Assembly (NCBI GenBank): GCA_937922045.1
Contig: CAKZXA010000032.1
Span: 153,267-217,266, forward strand
DNA from: an uncultured Acidimicrobiales bacterium
Lineage (GTDB): Bacteria; Actinomycetota; Acidimicrobiia; Acidimicrobiales; SZUA-35
Direction: 5' to 3'
Length of the DNA stretch: 64,000 nt
The position numbers and the translations under genes are program-made. A model generated the notes under the pieces. That model was given only the letters and a program-made list of their open reading frames with translations. It did no database searches and was not told where the DNA came from. Positions within the stretch are counted from its first letter, which is position 1; every line of letters begins with the position of its first letter. Positions 54,507 through 61,132 of this stretch are shown here, piece by piece.

Positions 54507-54609
54507 GGTAGAGCCGAGCATCTCCTTTGATCGGTGAGATGTTGGACCGAAAGGTCCTGGGATTCAGGCGGATACGAGAGATCCGATGGAGATGGTGGAC
54601 GGCTCTGCC
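54507..54609 (+). ncRNA. Candidate structured leader RNA upstream of the Tad operon
   Basis: GGTAGAGCCG (54507-16) pairs with CGGCTCTGCC (54600-09): 10 bp with one G:U. Inside, CATCTCC (54519-25) pairs with GGAGATG (54588-94), and ATCGG (54530-34) with CCGAT (54583-87). The interior has a GGACC-GAAA-GGTCC hairpin (54544-57). An alternative hairpin CGGAT (54569-73)/ATCCG (54581-85) competes with the third stem, so the RNA could switch. No known riboswitch consensus is recognised. It ends 34 nt before the cpaB-like GTG. Confidence 0.65.
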
Positions 54610-54643
54610 GACGTGGTGGTGTCGTTGGAAACGAGGCGGATAG

Positions 54644-55402
54644 GTGACGGCGACGAGGGATTCCGTGGGTGTTGTTCGGCGACGACAACGAAATCCCGAT
54701 CAAGTTTTTGATATAGCGGCACCGAGCACCGGGCGCCGCCGAGTTCGTGTGCCGGAAATTGCTGTTGGGGTTCTCCTCATCGCAGGCTGCGCTCTGGCTG
54801 CGCTGTGGTGGCAGGCGAGAATCAACCCGACGATCTCCGTGCTTGTTGCTGCCACCCCCATCGAGCGTGGCGAGGTTCTTCAACCCGGTCACCTGAGCGT
54901 GGTTGAGCTCGAGGCATCGGAAGCGGTCAGCATCGTCGACGCCTCGGAATACGACGCCCTGCTAGCAAAGATTTCGTTGGCAGATATCGGCCGGGGGGCG
55001 ATACTCGACCCAACGCTGTTCGCCGACACGATAGATGTGGGCGCCGACGAGGCCGTGATTGGGCTGTTCCTTGGCCCCGAGCAGGTCCCATCACTTTCTC
55101 TCCGAGCAGGGTCGTTCGTCGACGTCGTCCTTACCGAAGGCACCCGTCCGAAAGCGGCGGCGGACACGGCGACGGGGAACTCTGCCACCGAGAGCCCCCC
55201 AACAGCGAGCACCGCTGAGGATGGGCCTGGCCCTTCTGTGCTCGCCGAGGCGGCTCGTGTTCTCCGAGTTGAGCCGGGAAGCGGCTTTGGCCAACTCCAT
55301 GTCTCTCTCGTCTTGCCGCGCGATGAGGCTGTGGCCGCGGCGATCGCCGCCGCTGATGGCAGCATTGTTCTGCTGGAAGTGCGTAGCGGTGAGGTCTCAT
55401 GA
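54644..55402 (+). CDS. cpaB: CpaB/RcpC-like Flp pilus assembly protein (SAF domain)
   Basis: A 252-residue bitopic protein: a short basic cytoplasmic N-terminus, one membrane segment (~res 38-56) and an SAF domain with ATPIERGEVLQPGHLSVVE and GRGAILDPTLFA, followed by a RcpC-type half ending in VLLEVRSGEVS. CpaB is thought to sit in the periplasm or wall side near the Tad pilus channel. Its stop overlaps the TadZ start (ATGA), so translation is coupled. GTG start. Confidence 0.8.
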   Translation: MTATRDSVGVVRRRQRNPDQVFDIAAPSTGRRRVRVPEIAVGVLLIAGCALAALWWQARINPTISVLVAATPIERGEVLQPGHLSVVELEASEAVSIVDASEYDALLAKISLADIGRGAILDPTLFADTIDVGADEAVIGLFLGPEQVPSLSLRAGSFVDVVLTEGTRPKAAADTATGNSATESPPTASTAEDGPGPSVLAEAARVLRVEPGSGFGQLHVSLVLPRDEAVAAAIAAADGSIVLLEVRSGEVS

Positions 55403-56217
55403 CCCTGATCTGCGTTGGTGCGGCGAAGGGTGCGCCAGGAGCGACCCTGACCGCCGTTGGACTCGCCGCCGCATGGCCCGTGGGTCCGCATCAGAAAAAG
55501 GTGATCATCGAGGCCGATCCGTCCGGTGGGTCGCTCGCCATTAGATATCAATTACCGACCTCGCCGGGGTTGCTGAGCCTTGCTGCTCGTGCGGGAGCGG
55601 GCCTCGATGCAGACCAGGTCTGGTCGTCGGCGCAGGAGTTGCCGGGTGGTCTCGCCGCCATTCTGGCCCCTGACCGGGCTGACCAAATCGCCGTCGCCTT
55701 GCGTTCGGCTGGTGGCTCTATCGGGCAATGGCTCGCTGAAACCCCTGACATCGTGGCCATCGCCGACGTCGGACGATTGGTGATCGAGCCTGTTGTGCAA
55801 CCCTTGATCGCCGTCGCAGATGCCGTGCTGGTGGTGGCCAGGCCTAAGGCCGAACAGTTACAGGCGGCTTCGCACCTTGTCGAAGGTATGCCCCAGCAGG
55901 CCATGGTTGGCTGGGTCTTGATTGGTACGACGCCGTACTCCGCCGACGAGGTTGTGGCGGCCTACCGGATTCCGGTTGTCGGTGTGATGCCTGATGATGC
56001 TCGGGCCGCCCGTTCCCTGGAAACGGGGGTGGCGGCGTCTCGTCTACGCCGGTCCCTCCTAGTGCGCGAGTTCGGGATGTTGGCCGAACGGATCAACACC
56101 GTCCTTTCGGCTCCGCCAGGCCCGACCGTCGCTCCAGGAACGGTTAGAGAACCGGCGGCGTTGCCATCAACACGACCATCTGAGCGACGAGAACCTCAGC
56201 CCGAGGCGAGTGCATGA
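55399..56217 (+). CDS. tadZ: TadZ/CpaE-like ParA-family protein with degenerate Walker A
   Basis: A 272-residue ParA/MinD-like protein. Its P-loop reads AKGAPGATLTA where active ATPases have KGGxGKT/S; the invariant GK lysine is absent, though the signature Lys of KG remains. VIIEADPSGGSLAIRYQ takes the place of the usual switch region. TadZ/CpaE proteins position the Tad machine at the pole and can be pseudo-ATPases. The C-terminal ~50 residues are Pro/Arg-rich and disordered. Overlaps both neighbours by 4 nt. Confidence 0.8.
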   Translation: MTLICVGAAKGAPGATLTAVGLAAAWPVGPHQKKVIIEADPSGGSLAIRYQLPTSPGLLSLAARAGAGLDADQVWSSAQELPGGLAAILAPDRADQIAVALRSAGGSIGQWLAETPDIVAIADVGRLVIEPVVQPLIAVADAVLVVARPKAEQLQAASHLVEGMPQQAMVGWVLIGTTPYSADEVVAAYRIPVVGVMPDDARAARSLETGVAASRLRRSLLVREFGMLAERINTVLSAPPGPTVAPGTVREPAALPSTRPSERREPQPEASA

Positions 56218-57608
56218 CGGCCGCTCCCGAGGGCGGCGTCTCTTCACCGCCAAACGGCGCTGTCGCTGACCGCCCGCGGATGGCGGGCGGCGATTCGCCT
56301 ACCTATGATTCGGCGACGGTACGTCGTTTGGCTCGCTATGTCGGGGAACAGCTAAGCCGTCACGAAACGTCTCAGGCCGATGGCGGCCGACGCTTCGACC
56401 TCGATGATCGACGCATGTTTGCTCGCGCCACCCTGCAGCAGTCGATCACCGAACTCAATCATGAAAGGTTGGGAGATCGTCGCCAGCCCTTGAGCAACGC
56501 CGAAGGCCTAGCCTTGGCTGATGCGGTGATAGATCGCCTCTTTGGCATGGGCCGTCTGCAGGGCTACATCGACAATCCCGATATCTCCGACATCTATGTC
56601 AATGGCGCTGACGTCGTGCACCTAAAGTGGCGCGACGGTGCGACGACGGAGGGGGCGCCGGTCGCCGATTCGGATGCCGAACTCATCCAACTGATCCAGA
56701 CGCAAGCCCGCCGCGGCCGTCATGAGCAGCGCTGGGACCCGGCAGCGCCAGAGCTCAACCTCCAGCTACCTTCCGGCGACCGACTTCACGCCATTGCCTG
56801 GGTGTCGACGCGACCCTCGGTCTCGATCAGGCGGCATGATTTCGCCCTAAACAACCTGCAGCAACTGGTGAGTACGGGCACGATCAACGATGCCCTCTGC
56901 GAACTCTTGCGAGCAATGGTGCTCGCCCGTTTCAACATCCTGGTCGCTGGCGGGACCGGAGCAGGAAAGACCACCTTGCTGCGATGTCTTATCAACGAGA
57001 TTCCGGCAGCCCAACGTCTCGTGACCGTTGAGGATTCGCTAGAACTTGGAGTCGCGAAGTTCTCCGCTCTGCACCCAAACCTTGTCGAGTTGGAAGCTCG
57101 TGAAGCAAATGTCGAAGGCGTGGGAACGGTTTCGATGCAGGATCTCGTGCGGGCTGGTCTGAGGATGGGTCCCGATCGGGTCATCGTTGGCGAGATTCGA
57201 GGAGCGGAAGTCGTGCCGATGCTGCTGGCCATGAGTCAGGGCAACGACGGCAGTATGTCCACCGTGCACGCCGATTCGAGCGCCGGTGCGTTCTCTCGTG
57301 TCCAGATGTATCTGGCGATGACGCCGGAGCGGTTTACGCCCGAAACAGCAAACCTAATGACCGCGAATGCCGTCGACGTTGTAGTACATCTGGCCCAACG
57401 CGACGACAAGAGCAGGGTGGTAACCAGTATCCGCGAAGTCACCGGTTCCGACGGCGGCGTGGTCTTGAGCAACGAGATATATGCCCCTGATAGCTCCGGT
57501 CGAGCAGCGGTCAATTGGCGATTTGAGGACCAGAGTCTCCGGCGGCTGAACGCGGCCGGCTTCGACCAGCGCTGGCTCGATCCAACGGCCAACGGGTGGG
57601 CGGTCTAG
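56214..57608 (+). CDS. tadA: TadA/CpaF pilus assembly ATPase
   Basis: The 464-residue secretion-type AAA+ hexamer ATPase drives Flp pilus assembly. Walker A VAGGTGAGKTTLL is at ~res 244-256, a VTVEDSLELG Asp-box and the RVIVGEIRGAE (Walker B region with Glu) follow, then HADSSAGAF. An N-terminal ~110-residue domain (RRLARYVGEQLSR) precedes it. ATG start overlaps tadZ stop (ATGA). Confidence 0.94.
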   Translation: MTAAPEGGVSSPPNGAVADRPRMAGGDSPTYDSATVRRLARYVGEQLSRHETSQADGGRRFDLDDRRMFARATLQQSITELNHERLGDRRQPLSNAEGLALADAVIDRLFGMGRLQGYIDNPDISDIYVNGADVVHLKWRDGATTEGAPVADSDAELIQLIQTQARRGRHEQRWDPAAPELNLQLPSGDRLHAIAWVSTRPSVSIRRHDFALNNLQQLVSTGTINDALCELLRAMVLARFNILVAGGTGAGKTTLLRCLINEIPAAQRLVTVEDSLELGVAKFSALHPNLVELEAREANVEGVGTVSMQDLVRAGLRMGPDRVIVGEIRGAEVVPMLLAMSQGNDGSMSTVHADSSAGAFSRVQMYLAMTPERFTPETANLMTANAVDVVVHLAQRDDKSRVVTSIREVTGSDGGVVLSNEIYAPDSSGRAAVNWRFEDQSLRRLNAAGFDQRWLDPTANGWAV

Positions 57609-58513
57609 TGGATGCACTGATGGCGGTTAGCCTCGGTGGGCTCGTTGGCCTCGGCTTGCTCTTTGTATTGCACGGAGTGCTGGGTCGTCAGATTCTCACC
57701 GGGCGGCGCTCGATCGGGGTGTCTTCGACCAGTCGAACGCCGGGCAACACCGAGCCTCTGCTTCTGTGGGCCGTTGCTGCACTCGTGGTCGCTGTTGTCG
57801 TCTACCTGGTCACCGGATGGTGGGTCGCCGGTCTGGCCTTGGCCGGGCTTGTCATGCGATTCCCCAGGTGGCGAGCACAACAACGAGATGGTGCAGTGCA
57901 TGTCCAGCGAACCCAGGCCGTGGCGTCGTGGACCGAGATGATCCGAGACAACATGGCAGGCGCCGCAGGCCTTGAGCAGGCGTTACAGGTAAGCGCCTCG
58001 CTCGCTCCGAAGCCTATTGAACGGGAGCTTGAGCGCTTCGGTCGACGGCTTGAGCGAGACCGACTCGATGCCGCCCTCGTCGCGCTTGGCGCCGATCTAG
58101 CGAATCCGGCGGCCGACCTCGTGGTGGCGGCGCTCCTCAACGCCGCCCAAATGGAGGTTCGTGATCTCGGACCCTTACTCTCGCGGCTCGCCGATGCAAC
58201 GCGTTCGGAGGTGCGGATGCGTCAGCGTGTTGAGGTGGGGCGGGCAAAGATCCGTACATCAGCCCGAATCGTTGTTGTGACCACGATGTTGACCGTCTGT
58301 TTTCTAAGCGTCTTTAGCCGTCAGATCCTGACCGTCTACGACTCCTTTACCGGCCAGCTGTGGATGGTTGTCGTCGCCGGCGTCTTCCTGTTTGGCGGCT
58401 GGTTGCTCCGCCACTATGGACAACTGGAGATGCCACCTCGGTTCGTAGCTCGACGGCCTGGTGAGGTTGCCCAACAGGTCGCTCCTTTGGCGATACGTGA
58501 GGAAGTTCGTTAA
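57608..58513 (+). CDS. tadB: TadB-like type II secretion F family membrane protein
   Basis: A ~301-residue inner-membrane platform protein. It has N-terminal hydrophobic segments (~res 1-20, 45-75), a cytoplasmic helix-rich T2SSF domain (LERDRLDAALVALG, LRDLGPLLSRLADATR-like region) and two C-terminal membrane segments. The GTG at 57608 overlaps the tadA stop by one base (TAGTG). It interacts with TadA and TadC to assemble the Flp pilus. Confidence 0.88.
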   Translation: MDALMAVSLGGLVGLGLLFVLHGVLGRQILTGRRSIGVSSTSRTPGNTEPLLLWAVAALVVAVVVYLVTGWWVAGLALAGLVMRFPRWRAQQRDGAVHVQRTQAVASWTEMIRDNMAGAAGLEQALQVSASLAPKPIERELERFGRRLERDRLDAALVALGADLANPAADLVVAALLNAAQMEVRDLGPLLSRLADATRSEVRMRQRVEVGRAKIRTSARIVVVTTMLTVCFLSVFSRQILTVYDSFTGQLWMVVVAGVFLFGGWLLRHYGQLEMPPRFVARRPGEVAQQVAPLAIREEVR

Positions 58514-59469
58514 TGGAGACCCTCCTCTTCACGCTTCTGGGCGCTGGCATAGGTTGTGGCGTCTGGTTTGTGCTGCGCGGGGTGTTCGCTCGGCGCGCCA
58601 TTCCCCTCGACCTTCTGGCTAGCCGGTTGGCCGGAACCGGTATCTCGGTGCATGAAAGGGAAGTGAACGGCTCGACCCGCCGCGCCGACGGTGGCCTGAC
58701 CTCGTTCGCTCATCAACTTGTCGTGCGCTATTCGACCGCAAGCCAGGACACGCTAACCCGCCGTCTTCGCCTTGTCGGTAGAACCGAGGCCGACTTCACC
58801 CTTGAAAAGCTGACAGCGTCGGTGGCCGGATTCTGTTTCCCGGTCGTCCTTGCCGTCCTCGCCGTAGCCGCTGACGCCGGGATCGCCGTGGGCTGGATCG
58901 CCATTGCCTCGATCGGACTGGCCATCCTCGGCTTCATCTATCCCGACCTTCCTCTGGCCGAGCGAGCCGATGAGCGTCGACGCGAGTTCCGCTTCGCCCT
59001 TGGTGCCTACCTCGACTTTGTAACCATCATGTTGGCCGGAGGAGCGGGAACGCAGTCCGCCCTGCAGGCGGCGGCTGAGGCCGGAGACGGCTGGGCCTTC
59101 GCCGAACTTCGCAATGCTCTGGCTCTCGCCAACTCGACCGGCCGGAGCGTGTGGGAAACCTACGCTGAGCTGGCCGACGAGCTTGGGGTAGACGAACTGC
59201 ATGAACTGGCATCATCGGTTGCGTTGGCCGGTGGTCAGGGCGGACGGGTGAAGAACTCACTCATCGCAAAGGCAGATGCGTTGAGGGTCGCTCAGGCGGC
59301 TGAGCTTGAAGCCTTGTCGGAAGCACAGACAGAAAAGATGATTATTCCGGTTGTCGTAATGATCGCCGGCCTTGTGCTCTTCATAGGTGTTGGTGCGGTT
59401 GATGTTGTCTCCGGGGGAGCAGGGACACCGCCGCCGGATGCGATCGATGCCGGTGAAGGCAACAGATGA
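58513..59469 (+). CDS. tadC: TadC-like type II secretion F family membrane protein
   Basis: A 318-residue second platform protein. N-terminal segment, FALGAYLDFVTIMLAGGAG, ELGVDELHELASSVALAGGQGGRV and the C-terminal membrane segment (MIIPVVVMIAGLVLFIGVG) match the family. The ATG overlaps the tadB stop (TAATG). It pairs with TadB. Confidence 0.88.
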   Translation: METLLFTLLGAGIGCGVWFVLRGVFARRAIPLDLLASRLAGTGISVHEREVNGSTRRADGGLTSFAHQLVVRYSTASQDTLTRRLRLVGRTEADFTLEKLTASVAGFCFPVVLAVLAVAADAGIAVGWIAIASIGLAILGFIYPDLPLAERADERRREFRFALGAYLDFVTIMLAGGAGTQSALQAAAEAGDGWAFAELRNALALANSTGRSVWETYAELADELGVDELHELASSVALAGGQGGRVKNSLIAKADALRVAQAAELEALSEAQTEKMIIPVVVMIAGLVLFIGVGAVDVVSGGAGTPPPDAIDAGEGNR

Positions 59470-59555
59470 TCGACAGGAACGAAGAAACCATCAGTAAGAC
59501 AGATCCTGGGCGACGATGCCGGGAGCTGCAGCGAGCAAACAGTGGAGGACTACCC

Positions 59556-59801
59556 ATGTTGAAAAACCATGTACACGTCACGAGCAGTGCACAGAGCAAG
59601 CCGATGTCTCTGCGGGCGCGAGCGATGGCCCGGCTCGGAGTCGATGTTGGTGACGAACAAGGTTTGGCTACAACCGAGACGGTGATCCTCACCGCCTTCT
59701 TGGTGGCGGTCGCCGTGGCTGGCGGAGCGATCCTGATGAATGCACTTACTACCACCGAAACGACGCTCAACAACAAGGTCTCTCAGGTCACGGTTCCGTA
59801 G
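59556..59801 (+). CDS. flp: Flp-type pilin precursor
   Basis: An 81-residue small pilin. The type IVb cleavage context is visible: DEQG-LATTE followed by a hydrophobic helix (TVILTAFLVAVAVAGGAILM); Glu at +5 is the usual mark. The leader is ~40 residues and basic. ATG 59556 is set by GGAGGA 6 nt upstream; the frame begins earlier at 59466. It is the likely major Flp pilus subunit. No prepilin peptidase gene is in the window. Confidence 0.82.
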   Translation: MLKNHVHVTSSAQSKPMSLRARAMARLGVDVGDEQGLATTETVILTAFLVAVAVAGGAILMNALTTTETTLNNKVSQVTVP

Positions 59802-59818
59802 CCGGCCGCATACGAGCC

Positions 59819-60244
59819 GTGGCCATGAGAGCTTCCCGTAGGTCAGCGCCGCGGCTTCGTCGCGGTTGGAGGGACGAGCGCGGTCTGGTAACGACCGAGC
59901 TCGTGCTCCTGTTCCCGCTACTGATCCTCATCACATTTGTGCCGCTGCATGTGGCCTTCTTCTGGCACGCAAAGCAAGTGGCAGAACTCGCAGCTGGTGA
60001 GGCGCTTGATCTCGCCGTCGTCGAGGGAAGTGATGATGCTGTGGCGAAAGATCTTGCCGAGCAACTCCTTCTCCAGACCGGTCAGGTAACCGATCCAATC
60101 GTGCAGATCCAGAGACCGTCGATCGATCGTGTCGAGGTGACGGTTAGCGCAAGGCAGCGATTCCGGGTCTTCCCCGGAGCGTGGAAACTGACGGTACGTA
60201 GCGAGGGGAGGGTTGAGCGATTTCTTTCCGACAGCGAACGTTGA
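59819..60244 (+). CDS. TadE-like pseudopilin
   Basis: A 141-residue protein with the TadE signature RDERGLVTTELVLLFPLLILITF (E at +5 after G), a single N-terminal hydrophobic helix and a beta-rich C-terminal part (ending VRSEGRVERFL). It is a minor pilin-like component. The GTG at 59819 has an ATG two codons later. It overlaps the next TadE-like gene (TTGA). Confidence 0.82.
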   Translation: MAMRASRRSAPRLRRGWRDERGLVTTELVLLFPLLILITFVPLHVAFFWHAKQVAELAAGEALDLAVVEGSDDAVAKDLAEQLLLQTGQVTDPIVQIQRPSIDRVEVTVSARQRFRVFPGAWKLTVRSEGRVERFLSDSER

Positions 60245-60705
60245 GACTCGGCCGTCCACGCATGGTCGCGGACGACAGCGGGATGATGACGACCGAGTTG
60301 GTGCTCATAGCACCCCTCCTGATCGTGTCGTTCGTCGCGGTCATGCTTCTGGCCGGTCGGTCTGCCGACGCTCAGCTTCACCTGCAAACAACGGCACAAC
60401 GAGCGGCGAGAGCGGCCACGTTGGCTGGCGGTGGCTCTTCCGCGATAAGCGAGGCCAACAGGGTTGCTAGCTCCAACCTCGATGCTCTTGGCGCCCCGTG
60501 TGTCGGTGGCGGCGCTCGTGTTGTTGTTGAGGTGGTCGATGTCGCTGGCGTTCCGGTCGATTTTGCGCCTGGCAACTATGTGCACGTCGAGGTCGCTTGC
60601 ACGGTGCGACTATCAGATCTAGGGATGTCGGCGATTCCCGGCGAGATGGAGATTCGTCGAGATGCACTCGAGCTGATCGACGTCTATCGAAGTGGTACCC
60701 CATGA
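60241..60705 (+). CDS. TadE-like protein
   Basis: A 154-residue TadE family member. DDSGMMTTELVLIAPLLIVSF provides the pilin-like processing site; the rest is extracytoplasmic, with two Cys (GAPCVG and EVACTV) that could form a disulfide. TTG start overlapping the previous stop. The stop overlaps the next gene by 4 nt (ATGA). Confidence 0.82.
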   Translation: MRLGRPRMVADDSGMMTTELVLIAPLLIVSFVAVMLLAGRSADAQLHLQTTAQRAARAATLAGGGSSAISEANRVASSNLDALGAPCVGGGARVVVEVVDVAGVPVDFAPGNYVHVEVACTVRLSDLGMSAIPGEMEIRRDALELIDVYRSGTP

Positions 60706-61130
60706 GTTCGCAGAACCATTCGTCGCCTACGGCGAGAAGCGGTTGGGGCGACGAGGGCTCAGTGTCGATCTACATGGTCGTGTTCTTCTTGCCGTTGCTG
60801 ATGGCGGTTGGACTGGTCTTCGACGGGGGAGCGAAAGTTGAAGCGATCGGACAGGCCCGTGACCTTGCCGACAACGCAGCCAGAGTAGGGGCGCAGCAGG
60901 TGGCGACGTCTGCCTATCGGGGTGGGGTGGCTTCGGTTCCGATCGATCAGACCGATGCCGCGCAGGCTGTTGATGCGTACCTATCAGCAACGCAGGCACA
61001 GGTGGTGACGATTCGCTTTCCGCAAGCAGATCGCATCGAAGTGGAGGTAGAAATAGAGGTGGACTACTTGTTGTTGCCTGGTGGAGCAACTGTTTCCGCC
61101 ACCGGTGCTGCTACCACCGAGCAGGGATAG
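60702..61130 (+). CDS. TadG-like pilus-associated protein
   Basis: A 142-residue protein with GDEGSVSIYMVVFFLPLLMAVGLVFDGG at the N-terminus, one membrane segment and a helical region (GQARDLADNAARVGAQQ), as in Tad-locus TadG/Rv3660-type pseudopilins, but without the long von Willebrand domain of classical TadG. Start ATG overlaps the upstream stop. Confidence 0.78.
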   Translation: MSSQNHSSPTARSGWGDEGSVSIYMVVFFLPLLMAVGLVFDGGAKVEAIGQARDLADNAARVGAQQVATSAYRGGVASVPIDQTDAAQAVDAYLSATQAQVVTIRFPQADRIEVEVEIEVDYLLLPGGATVSATGAATTEQG

Positions 61131-61132
61131 CA

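Noticed and set aside
54507..54609. Known c-di-GMP (GEMM) riboswitch
   Set aside because: The conserved GEMM core bases are not present; a GAAA tetraloop alone is not enough.
54503..54892. 129-residue antisense gene over the leader RNA
   Set aside because: It runs through cpaB codons and has low-complexity sequence without motifs.
59466..59555. Longer N-terminus of the Flp pilin
   Set aside because: A strong GGAGGA before ATG 59556 and pilin leader length favour the shorter form.
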